NCBI RefSeq assembly: GCF_014280965.1
Contig: NZ_JACODZ010000003.1
Location: 62,001-126,000, forward strand
From: Echinicola salinicaeni
GTDB lineage: Bacteria > Bacteroidota > Bacteroidia > Cytophagales > Cyclobacteriaceae
DNA length: 64,000 nt
Direction: 5' to 3'
The notes beneath the pieces were generated by a model that did no database searches, had not been told where the DNA came from, and worked only from the letters and a program-made list of their open reading frames with translations. Positions 18,380-25,958 of this stretch are shown here, piece by piece. Numbering within the stretch: position 1 is the first letter of the stretch; every line of letters starts with the position of its first letter. A program made the translations under genes and the position numbers.

Positions 18380-18574
18380 TTTAGGTTTTTTGACCTCGTC
18401 CAAATCGTCCCGGTCTTTGAGTTTTTTATCTTCTACATTTTTGTTCAGAAACTCATTGATTTTGTCAATGGAAAAAGAACTTGAGATTTCCCCAAATGAA
18501 TTGATATTCATCTTAAAGCCTTCCAGTTCTGGGTTTACTTTAGGGTTTTCCTCCTTTTTAGGTTTTTTAGCCAT
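18371..18574 (-). CDS. Small charged protein downstream of gltX
   Basis: A 67-residue, highly charged protein: lysine-rich at both ends (starts MAKKPKKEENPKVNPELEGF, ends EVKKPKKE), with a middle part FKMNINSFGEISSSFSIDKINEFLNKN that looks folded. It follows gltX on the same strand with a 53-base gap and ends in a terminator hairpin, which supports a real co-transcribed gene. No signal, membrane segment or known domain is visible; function unknown. Confidence 0.65.
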   Translation of the reverse strand: MAKKPKKEENPKVNPELEGFKMNINSFGEISSSFSIDKINEFLNKNVEDKKLKDRDDLDEVKKPKKE

Positions 18575-18627
18575 GACTTTCCTTTCTTTTTTAACCAGTG
18601 TTTATCATTACGCTGGTTGTGAGTGAA

Positions 18628-20169
18628 TTATTTTGCTTTTACTTCTATTGTATTTAACGCAAAATCAATCCTTTTGATTAGTTCATCCTTTCCGATGATC
18701 ACAAATACCTCCATAAGGTCAGGTCCTGCACCTACTCCAGTAATGGCTAATCTTACCGCTTGCATTACTTTACCCAATTTGATTTCATTGGTTTCGGCTG
18801 CTTTTTCCAATAAGGACTTAGCACTTTCAGGAGTGAATTCACCTTCAAATTTGCTTAATTCCTCTTTATAAGTTCCTAATACCTTCACCGCATTTTCATT
18901 CCATTTTTTGCCAGCTACTTTTTCATCAAAAGATTCAGGAGCAATCAATAGGAAGCGGCCTTCTTTCCATAAATCTGCAGGGAAAGTGGCTCTCTCTTTC
19001 ATGATATTAACAATTCTTTCAGCTTTTGACTGAAGAATCTCAATACCTTCTTTTTTAAGATCTTCCATCAAGTATTCTGCTAGCTCTTGGTTGGTTTTTG
19101 CTTTTAGGTATTGTTCGTTATACCATTTGGCTTTGTTGATGTCAAATTTGGTGCCCGATTTACCGATTCTTTCTACTGTGAAAGCTTCAATCAGTTCTTC
19201 CAGATTAAATATTTCTCTGTGATCACCAGGGTTCCATCCCAAGAAAGCCAAGAAATTGATGAAGGCATCAGGAAGGTAGCCGGCATCCTTGAAACCAGGA
19301 GAAAGTTCGTTGGTTCTTGGGTCTGTCCAATCCATAGGGAAAATTGGGAAGCCATGCTTGTCAGCATCTCTTTTGGATAATTTGCCATTGCCATCAGGTT
19401 TTAATAATAATGGTAAGTGAGCAAATTGCGGCATACTGTCTTCCCATCCCAAATAACGGTAAAGCAAGACATGTATAGGTGCTGAAGGTAACCATTCCTC
19501 ACCACGGATCACATGTGAAACGCCCATCAAATGGTCATCCACAATATTGGCAAGGTGGTAAGTAGGCATCCCGTCAGATTTCATCAGAACTTTGTCATCT
19601 AATGTGTTTGAATGAACCATGACCCAACCACGGATCATGTCGTTTAATCTGATTTCTTCCTTTCTTGGGACTTTAAGTCGGATGACATAAGGTTCTCCTG
19701 AGGCCAGTTTTTCTTTTACCTCATCCTCAGGAAGGGTGAGGGAATTTTTCATCTGGGTTCTGGTAATGGCATTGTACTGAGGAGAGACTACCCTAGCAGC
19801 AGTAAGTCTTTCTCTCATGGCATCCAGTTCCTCAGCCGTATCAAAGGCATAGTACGCATAGCCTTTTTCCACTAAATCCATGGCATATTGCATGTAAAGT
19901 GGTTTTCTTTCAGATTGGCGGTAAGGGCCATTGGGGCCGTCTACCCATGGGCTTTCATCCGGTGTAATGCCGATCCATTCCAGAGCAGATTTGATGTATT
20001 CTTCAGCGCCCGGTACATAACGGGTCTGGTCAGTATCTTCTATCCTCAACAAAAATTTGCCATTGTGTTTTTTGGCAAAAAGGTAGTTGTATAGGGCGGT
20101 GCGGACACCTCCAATATGTAGGGCTCCTGTTGGAGATGGGGCAAAACGTACGCGTACTTCTTTCGTCAT
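18628..20169 (-). CDS. gltX: Glutamyl-tRNA synthetase
   Basis: A 513-residue class I synthetase with the HIGH-type signature PSPTGALHIGGVRTALYNY near the start, RIEDTDQTRYVPG, the glutamate-binding region GMPTYHLANIVDDHLMGVSH and the KMSKS-type signature GNGKLSKRDADK. It charges tRNA-Glu with glutamate in the cytoplasm. Full length for the family. A small charged gene follows in the same direction. Confidence 0.97.
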   Translation of the reverse strand: MTKEVRVRFAPSPTGALHIGGVRTALYNYLFAKKHNGKFLLRIEDTDQTRYVPGAEEYIKSALEWIGITPDESPWVDGPNGPYRQSERKPLYMQYAMDLVEKGYAYYAFDTAEELDAMRERLTAARVVSPQYNAITRTQMKNSLTLPEDEVKEKLASGEPYVIRLKVPRKEEIRLNDMIRGWVMVHSNTLDDKVLMKSDGMPTYHLANIVDDHLMGVSHVIRGEEWLPSAPIHVLLYRYLGWEDSMPQFAHLPLLLKPDGNGKLSKRDADKHGFPIFPMDWTDPRTNELSPGFKDAGYLPDAFINFLAFLGWNPGDHREIFNLEELIEAFTVERIGKSGTKFDINKAKWYNEQYLKAKTNQELAEYLMEDLKKEGIEILQSKAERIVNIMKERATFPADLWKEGRFLLIAPESFDEKVAGKKWNENAVKVLGTYKEELSKFEGEFTPESAKSLLEKAAETNEIKLGKVMQAVRLAITGVGAGPDLMEVFVIIGKDELIKRIDFALNTIEVKAK

Positions 20170-20237
20170 CTTATTGATATTTTTCCTTTTTCTAAGGTAA
20201 AACCTTTTAAGAGAATAATCTCTAATGAATTAAAGGG

Positions 20238-20245
20238 CAAAGATA
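20238..20245 (-). promoter_or_regulatory. Candidate -7 element of gltX
   Basis: TATCTTTG (followed by CCC) on the minus strand, a perfect TAnnTTTG, 68 bases upstream of the gltX ATG. No TTTG is seen at the usual -33 spacing. The same TATCTTTGCCC string occurs upstream of lysA. Confidence 0.5.
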
Positions 20246-20306
20246 CAAAAAAGATGGAGAAGGATGTGCAGATATCTCCCTCAATCTATTGCTTGGCCAA
20301 TAGGTA

Positions 20307-20337
20307 ATGCCCTGTTTTAGTATTTAAAACAGGGCAT
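20307..20337 (-). terminator. Hairpin at the end of porP operon
   Basis: ATGCCCTGTTTTA with its exact reverse complement and a 5-base loop, overlapping the porP stop codon. There is no T-run after it on the minus strand, so it may be a transcript-end stabilising hairpin rather than a standard terminator. Confidence 0.5.
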
Positions 20338-21327
20338 AGAACTTTCTCTGCCTCTTAAACGGGAATCTCCAGCGAAAAAGGAAAATCTAAGGGATATTTC
20401 ATGTGCTCCACCGGAAAGGGCATTACCCATTTTTGATAGGGTATAATCATAACTGTACCCAATGTCAATACCGTTGTCAAAAGAGAATCCAAAAAGCCCA
20501 ATGAGGGATTCATGGTTAGGGGTTTCTTGTTTGGCTACTGGAATTCCTCTGTACCATAGGCCAAGAACCACTGGGCTGAGGTCAAGTTGTGTTCCGAGGT
20601 CTAATTGCTGGAATTGCCCTTGTGTTTTGTAATTGAAGGCAAAGGTGATGCTTCTATCATTGATGGTACTCATGCCGGCTCCCAGAAGATCAACTTTAAC
20701 TCCGCCATGGGCTGATAATTTCATGGGAAGCTCGCTAAGTTGATCTTCTAAAAAGCTGGTATTGGGAGTGGTTAAGTGGTGTCCTGAAATTCCAAGCCAA
20801 GCATTTTTATTATTATATAATAGGCCGAAGCTATAGTCCGCAAAACGGTGTTTGATATCGTTGCCTAGGTTTTCACCGCTGGGGCCGATGATTTGATCTG
20901 AGTTTACATCTAGTTGAGAGCCAAAAACAAGATTGCCAAAATAGGCGTCTCGGGACATATAGCTTACTTGTCCACCCATGCGCAAATAGCTTTCTGTTCC
21001 TAGTTGAAGTCTATAGGAATAAGAGGCGGCAATTTCTGTTGTACTCAGACTGGCAGCGCTTTGCTGGCTTTTATTCACCATAAGCCCAATGCCACTGTTG
21101 ATATTGAACATATAGTGGTCTATATAGGCTGAATAGGAATTTACAGATTGGTTCAGTCCAGGCCATTGATTTCTGTAATTCACGCCAATTCTAGTCATTT
21201 CACCGGCACCGGTCATAGCCGGATTTAAATATATTGGGGCAGCATAGAATTGCGAATACTGGATATCCTGTGCCTTCAAGAGTAAGCAACTCATCCAAAA
21301 TATACCAAACAGTAATGTCTTCTTCAT
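20317..21327 (-). CDS. PorP/SprF-family type IX secretion outer membrane protein
   Basis: A 336-residue protein with a signal peptide (ending LLKAQ) followed directly by DIQYSQFYAAPIYLNPAMTGAG, the hallmark start of PorP/SprF proteins. Further family marks are VNYRNQWPGLNQSVNSYSAY, SSYRLQLGTES-like barrel strands and YDYTLSKMGNALSGGAHEISL near the end. SprF proteins are barrels that serve the export or surface attachment of partner proteins with type B (CHU_C) sorting tails. It lies 3 bases after the stop of just such a cargo gene, so the two form an operon and very likely a dedicated pair. Confidence 0.93.
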   Translation of the reverse strand: MKKTLLFGIFWMSCLLLKAQDIQYSQFYAAPIYLNPAMTGAGEMTRIGVNYRNQWPGLNQSVNSYSAYIDHYMFNINSGIGLMVNKSQQSAASLSTTEIAASYSYRLQLGTESYLRMGGQVSYMSRDAYFGNLVFGSQLDVNSDQIIGPSGENLGNDIKHRFADYSFGLLYNNKNAWLGISGHHLTTPNTSFLEDQLSELPMKLSAHGGVKVDLLGAGMSTINDRSITFAFNYKTQGQFQQLDLGTQLDLSPVVLGLWYRGIPVAKQETPNHESLIGLFGFSFDNGIDIGYSYDYTLSKMGNALSGGAHEISLRFSFFAGDSRLRGRESSMPCFKY

Positions 21328-21330
21328 CCT

Positions 21331-23127
21331 TTATCTGATAAGTGTAAATAATCCTCCTTCTTCGAATACGTTATTTTCCAAATCGTTAAATTGGACCTTA
21401 TAGACATAATTGCCCGGTGGTAGGATGGCTCCTTTATAGCTGCCATCCCAGCCTTTGCCTTCTATCTTGGTTTGATGATAAATTAGTTCTCCCCAAGTAT
21501 TAAATATGCTTAATTCTAGCTTGCTTATATTTTTCAGCTTTGGCATAAAATAGTCATTTAAGCCATCTCCATTGGGGCTGAATGCATTGGGTATTTTAAT
21601 GCTTGAGCTATTGTCTTCCACTTCTATGGTATTGGTAAAAGTGGAGCTACATCCATAGAGATTATGTACCCTGAGCGTTACATCGTATTCTCCTTTTTTG
21701 ACGAATTGATGTACAGGGTTGGGAGCTTCGCTGGTGCTGCCGTCTCCAAAGTCCCATTCCCAAGCAATTACTTCTTCAGGTGTATTGCTTTTAAATACTA
21801 CTGGTTGTCGGGCAATTATGTCTTCACTGGTAGAGAATCCCTCCAATTCATAGGTGAAATTGGTTCTGGCAAGGTTAGAAGGAAAGTCTACTTTCGTTGA
21901 GCTATGAGTGATGCATCCTTTTGCATCGGTAATGGTCACGCTTATTTCCTGCGCTTGGTTAAATGAAATCTCGCTTTGATTTTCGATTCCGTTATGCCAA
22001 GCAATTTTGTATGGAGGAAGACCACCTTCGATATTCAACCAAGCTGTGCCCGTTGCTGTGCCGTTTCCGCAATCTACTTCCACCATAGAGAATAATTTGG
22101 CGTTCAAGAGGCTCGTTTCACTAAGCGTGATGCTTTTTTCGGTGATACAGCCATTGGCGTCATTAATGGAGGCAGTGTATGTTCCCGGTTTGAGCTGACT
22201 TCTTTCAAGGGTATTGTCATTGATGTCATTCCACTTAACTTTATAAGGGGCTGCACCACCCGTTATATCAAGGGAAATCCATCCATTATCAGCGCCGTTG
22301 CAGCCAATGTTTTGTTTTTGAACGGTTACCTGTAATTGAGCTGATTGTTGGATTTCAAAAGTTTTGATTACGCTACACCCTGTGGCGTCTAGGATTTCAA
22401 CACTATATTCTCCACTGGAGAGCTGGTCCAAGCTGGCGGTCTTTGCTCCGTTTGACCATATATATTCGTAAGGGGCCTGTCCTCCTGAAATGTCTAGGGA
22501 GATAGCTCCCTTGTCGGTACTTCCGCAGCTGTTGTGTTGGATGGATTCATCTATTTGTATAGGGCTGCCCTTTTCTTCGATGGTGAAATAAAGTGTGGTG
22601 CTGCAATTGTACTTGTCAAAAATTTCAACTGAATATTCTCCGGCTTCTAAATTTTCTGCTTTGGTTTTGCCTTTTAGTCCATTGCTCCATTCATAACGGT
22701 AGGGCTCTCCTCTTCCTACTACTACTTTTATTTCTGCTGATCCATTAGCTACACCGCAAGTGGAGGCTTCAGTTTGAAGTAATTTTCCTAATAATGGATA
22801 AGGTGGCTGAATAAGAATTTCTTTGGTGAGTTCCTGTCCATTGGCATCAGTGATGATTACTGTATATTTCCCTGCGTTTAGGTTGTCTATTGATGAGGTG
22901 TATTTTTTAATGGATGGCCATTCATATTGATAGGGTGCTGCTCCTCCTTTAACATCTAGAATGATGTTTCCTTTTTCTTCGTATGAACATAGCGCAAGCT
23001 TTCCACTTACCTCTACGGCAAGAGCGGAAGAGGCAAAGGATTTACTGTTTATCCCTAAGCAAATGCTAAGGACAAAAGTATAGAGCCAAACAAGCCTAGA
23101 CCCATGTGTGGATGGATTTTGGTGCAT
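21331..23127 (-). CDS. SprB-repeat/PKD surface protein with type B (CHU_C) type IX sorting domain
   Basis: A 598-residue secreted protein. After a signal (about 1-33) come at least five SprB-type repeats, each of about 75 residues, with the cores GGAAPYQYEW, GRGEPYRYEWSNG, GGQAPYEYIWSNG, GGAAPYKVKW and GGLPPYKIAWHNG. Then one PKD domain (WEWDFGDGSTSEAPNPVHQF) and the C-terminal gliding-motility-associated domain (IPNAFSPNGDGLNDYF, LSIFNTWGELIYH, GWDGSYKGAILPPGNYVYKV). SprB repeats occur in the mobile gliding adhesin of Flavobacterium; this one is far shorter (SprB exceeds 6000 residues). The porP gene follows 3 bases later. It is likely a surface adhesin or matrix protein. Confidence 0.9.
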   Translation of the reverse strand: MHQNPSTHGSRLVWLYTFVLSICLGINSKSFASSALAVEVSGKLALCSYEEKGNIILDVKGGAAPYQYEWPSIKKYTSSIDNLNAGKYTVIITDANGQELTKEILIQPPYPLLGKLLQTEASTCGVANGSAEIKVVVGRGEPYRYEWSNGLKGKTKAENLEAGEYSVEIFDKYNCSTTLYFTIEEKGSPIQIDESIQHNSCGSTDKGAISLDISGGQAPYEYIWSNGAKTASLDQLSSGEYSVEILDATGCSVIKTFEIQQSAQLQVTVQKQNIGCNGADNGWISLDITGGAAPYKVKWNDINDNTLERSQLKPGTYTASINDANGCITEKSITLSETSLLNAKLFSMVEVDCGNGTATGTAWLNIEGGLPPYKIAWHNGIENQSEISFNQAQEISVTITDAKGCITHSSTKVDFPSNLARTNFTYELEGFSTSEDIIARQPVVFKSNTPEEVIAWEWDFGDGSTSEAPNPVHQFVKKGEYDVTLRVHNLYGCSSTFTNTIEVEDNSSSIKIPNAFSPNGDGLNDYFMPKLKNISKLELSIFNTWGELIYHQTKIEGKGWDGSYKGAILPPGNYVYKVQFNDLENNVFEEGGLFTLIR

Positions 23128-23227
23128 ATGATTAACGTTGAAGAAAGAATAATTAATCCGGGTAGATTATAGCTGGTTATTTGCATTTCGAAACATAAAA
23201 AACGCCTTTCGGTATTTGAAATATTAT

Positions 23228-23244
23228 TTTATGAATTTCATAAA
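23228..23244. promoter_or_regulatory. Palindrome, possible operator
   Basis: TTTATGAA-T-TTCATAAA, exact arms of 8 bases, about 100 bases upstream of the start of the SprB-repeat gene. In such AT-rich DNA some palindromes arise by chance, so this is only a candidate. Confidence 0.35.
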
Positions 23245-23656
23245 TAAATATTTGAAATTTGTTTATTTCAGTTTCTATTTATAATAAATGAAATAAAATG
23301 GTTAAAAACAAAATAAAGTATGGTCATGATTCGTTCTCGAGGTACTTTCTAAAAATTGAAAAACGAAAGAAAACGGAGTGAAAAGCAAAAAATAAGTTTT
23401 TAACAGCAAAAGAATTTATGCTATCTGTTCAGCGATTTTTTTTGTTATTGTTGAATATTTTTTTCAAAAAAAATTATTTTTCATGAAAATGTTGGTAAAA
23501 ACCAATTGCCCAGAGAAAATTACTAGTGGGTAAAGTTTTGGCTATGAATATAAATTGATGTGGAATAATGGTGATTTGGTGTTCTGAAATTTTTGAAAAG
23601 GCAAATATTCAGTGTCTTACGGAAAATAATAGACTAGGCTTTGGTTTCAAAAAAAT

Positions 23657-23686
23657 AAAAGCTCGGAGAGTTGGCTCCGAGCTTTT
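23657..23686 (-). terminator. Terminator of lysA
   Basis: AAAAGCTCGGAG/CTCCGAGCTTTT perfect stem with a 6-base loop; on the minus strand it is followed by TTTTATTTTTTTT (partly within the stem), 120 bases beyond the lysA stop. Confidence 0.88.
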
Positions 23687-23805
23687 GAAATTATTACTAC
23701 CAGGCTTGTGCAATGGTTTATACTCATCGCTAATTTAAATATATCCTGTTAATGCTCAAAGAATTATCAGTTATTAATTAGAGAATCAATTAATAAAGGC
23801 TAATT

Positions 23806-25041
23806 CTATCTGATATCGATGTCTATTTGATGTTTTAAAATATCCTCAAATGATTCTCTTTTTCTGATCAAGTGGGCTTTTCCGTCCAAAACTAATACTT
23901 CAGCAGGACGAAGACGGGAATTATAATTCGATGCCATGCTAAATCCATAAGCTCCAGCATTTTTGATGGCCAAGATATCCCCTTCCTTTACTTCTTTTAA
24001 TTTTCTATCTGCTGCAATAGTATCTGTTTCGCAGATATACCCTACTATAGTATATACCCTATCCGGTCCGTTTAGTCTTGAGATATTTTCCACGCCATGG
24101 TAAGCATCATACATCATTGGTCGGATTAGGTGGTTAAGTCCTGAGTCGACTCCAATGAAGGTAGATGCAGGTGTGGATTTGATAACATTGGCGTTTACCA
24201 ATAAGTATCCACACTCACTTACTAAGAATTTTCCAGGTTCGAACCATATTTCCAATTCTCTTCCATATTCATTGCAGAATTCTTTGAAAGCGGCAGAGAC
24301 TTTTTTGCCCACATCCTGTATGTCCGTGGTGATATCAGCTTCTTTATAGCCGACTTTAAAGCCACCACCAAAATCCAAGAATTTCAAGTCTTTGAATTCC
24401 TTAGCAGCGTCAAATAAAATTTCAGCACCTTTTAGGAATACTTCAGCATCCAGAATATCGGACCCGGTATGTACGTGCAATCCAATAACCTGTAGGTTAT
24501 GTACTTCTACAATCTTAAGCACATGCTTCAGTTGTAGAATGGAGATTCCGAATTTGCTATCAATATGTCCAACTGAGATTTTTGCATTTCCTCCTGCAAG
24601 AATATGTGGGTTGAGGCGAATACAAATAGGCACGGAATTACCATAATAAGTGCCAAAATGCTCCAGCATTGGGATATTGTCAATATTAATCATTACCCCA
24701 AGGTCTACTGCTTGCTGGATTTCATCAAAGGAAACACAGTTAGGTGTATACATGATCTCTTCAGGAGCAAATCCTACATGAAGACAAAGTTTTACTTCTT
24801 CAATGGAAACTGCATCCACACCAGTACCAGCCTTCTTCATCAACTTCAGGATATTGATGTTGGAAAGTGCCTTAGTAGCGTATTTAATCTTCAGGTTTAC
24901 TGAGGAAAATGCACTTTTTAAAGCGGCTACTTGATCCAGTATTTTTTGTCCGTCATAGACGTATACTGGAGTGCCGTATTCTTTGGCGATGTCCAAAAGC
25001 GGAACACCCTGAATCTGATACTGTTCGTTGTTGATAGTCAT
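23806..25041 (-). CDS. lysA: Diaminopimelate decarboxylase
   Basis: The ATG at 25041 gives 411 residues; an upstream in-frame start would add 16 residues unlike the family. It is a fold-III PLP enzyme: PVYVYDGQKI at the N-terminus, the PLP lysine in IKYATKALSN (K57), LNPHILAGGNAKISVGH, HVHTGSDI, LDFGGGFKVGY with the glycine loop, EPGKFLVSECGYL, and the second active-site cysteine in GYICETDTIA. It makes lysine from meso-diaminopimelate in the cytoplasm. It is monocistronic, with its own terminator. Confidence 0.95.
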   Translation of the reverse strand: MTINNEQYQIQGVPLLDIAKEYGTPVYVYDGQKILDQVAALKSAFSSVNLKIKYATKALSNINILKLMKKAGTGVDAVSIEEVKLCLHVGFAPEEIMYTPNCVSFDEIQQAVDLGVMINIDNIPMLEHFGTYYGNSVPICIRLNPHILAGGNAKISVGHIDSKFGISILQLKHVLKIVEVHNLQVIGLHVHTGSDILDAEVFLKGAEILFDAAKEFKDLKFLDFGGGFKVGYKEADITTDIQDVGKKVSAAFKEFCNEYGRELEIWFEPGKFLVSECGYLLVNANVIKSTPASTFIGVDSGLNHLIRPMMYDAYHGVENISRLNGPDRVYTIVGYICETDTIAADRKLKEVKEGDILAIKNAGAYGFSMASNYNSRLRPAEVLVLDGKAHLIRKRESFEDILKHQIDIDIR

Positions 25042-25063
25042 GATACATGAATAATTAAGTGGG

Positions 25064-25071
25064 CAAAGATA
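25064..25071 (-). promoter_or_regulatory. Candidate -7 element of lysA
   Basis: TATCTTTG on the minus strand, 22 bases upstream of the ATG. A TTTG lies 15 bases further upstream (25087-25090), a somewhat short spacing. The context TATCTTTGCCC is shared with gltX. Confidence 0.55.
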
Positions 25072-25087
25072 GAAAAGGCAGGGCAAC

Positions 25088-25116
25088 AAAAAAAGGAAGG
25101 CATTGCCTTCCTTTTT
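25088..25116 (-). terminator. Terminator of the secreted-protein gene
   Basis: AAAAAGGAAGGC/GCCTTCCTTTTT with a 3-base loop (ATT), A-rich left flank giving a T-run on the minus strand. It lies 35 bases after the stop at 25151 and just upstream of the lysA promoter. Confidence 0.88.
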
Positions 25117-25150
25117 GAAATTTAATCCACTAACAAATAATTGGTGCTTA

Positions 25151-25765
25151 TTAATTATTCTTTTTGGCAGCTTTTAGTTCTTTGATCAAATCCTCCAGCC
25201 TTTCAATGGTTTCATCCAGTTCGGAATCATCCATTTTGATCTGGCCATTTTCGTCTTTTTCGAAGGCAAAAACCTCTACTTTTTTATTATGACTAAATAT
25301 TTTGGCGTTTCCACCTTCCATGCTCTCTGTGTCGAAGTGAAAATTGGGGTTGGGATATCCCACTTTTTTTTCAATGACTCTTACTTGTTTTCCATCCTCT
25401 CGGAGGATTTCCACATCGACATCATCATCTCTTTCTACCCAAGCCATATGTTTAGAAATTCCCAATCGTTTTTGATTCATTTTCATTGTCGACAGACTGA
25501 TCTTTTTATCATCGATAGTGGTTTCCAAGACTAGCTTGTCATGTTGTCCTTTTGGAAGATCTAGCTTTAATTCCTTAAAGAAGGGATCTTTTTCCATGGT
25601 CGCTCGGCTGTCATAGGTCTTTGAAATATTTTCTTTTACTCCATCTTTTTCTGCACTAACGTTCAAGTAATATTTGGTTGGGTTTTCATCATTCTGGGCG
25701 ATGGAAACAGAAGAGATGGCAAAGCAGCAAAAGACTGCCATGATCCAATTTAATTTCGTTTTCAT
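25151..25765 (-). CDS. Secreted acidic/charged protein, unknown function
   Basis: A 204-residue protein with a clear signal peptide (ending VSIAQ, about residue 24). The mature part is rich in charged residues, with KYYLNVSAEKDGVKENISKT, MAWVERDDDVDVEILREDG and a C-terminal stretch LDETIERLEDLIKELKAAKK that should form a short coiled-coil helix. No domain is recognised. It is divergent from the sensor kinase gene across a 193-base region with a three-copy repeat, so it may be a target of that two-component system, which is inference from position only. Confidence 0.65.
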   Translation of the reverse strand: MKTKLNWIMAVFCCFAISSVSIAQNDENPTKYYLNVSAEKDGVKENISKTYDSRATMEKDPFFKELKLDLPKGQHDKLVLETTIDDKKISLSTMKMNQKRLGISKHMAWVERDDDVDVEILREDGKQVRVIEKKVGYPNPNFHFDTESMEGGNAKIFSHNKKVEVFAFEKDENGQIKMDDSELDETIERLEDLIKELKAAKKNN

Positions 25766-25893
25766 AGTGATTTGGGTTTAAAGGGAACTTTGATTTAAAG
25801 GAATGAACTATCGATTAATTATGTAATAAATTAAATCGATATGTTGATGTGTATAAATGTACCTGATTTCGAAATAAAATTCTATATGAGGGC

Positions 25894-25919
25894 TGTTAAG
25901 CCTTGTTAAAAATTGTTAA
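25894..25919. promoter_or_regulatory. Triple TGTTAA direct repeat, candidate response-regulator operator
   Basis: TGTTAA occurs three times at an exact 10-base period (25894, 25904, 25914), 40 bases before the kinase ATG. OmpR-family regulators usually bind direct repeats with 10-11 base period, and the regulator encoded next is of that family. A TAAATTTG (-7-like) lies at 25947-25954, only four bases before the ATG. Confidence 0.5.
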
Positions 25920-25958
25920 GGTTCCGGTATACTCCATATTTACCAGTAAATTTGTATT

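Larger units (their letters stand above)
23128..23805. other. Long AT-rich spacer upstream of the SprB-like/porP operon
   Basis: 678 bases without a credible gene or known RNA. It holds a perfect 17-base palindrome TTTATGAATTTCATAAA (23228-23244), a direct repeat ATTTGAAAT on both sides of it, many A/T runs and the lysA terminator at 23657-23686. The right-hand 120 bases are the 3' end of the lysA transcript; the remainder is probably regulatory DNA for the surface-protein operon. Confidence 0.55.

Noticed and set aside
21600-23100. Regularly spaced similar segments that might be read as a CRISPR or tandem DNA repeat
   Set aside because: They are diverged protein repeats (SprB type, about 75 residues) in an open frame, not short identical DNA repeats.
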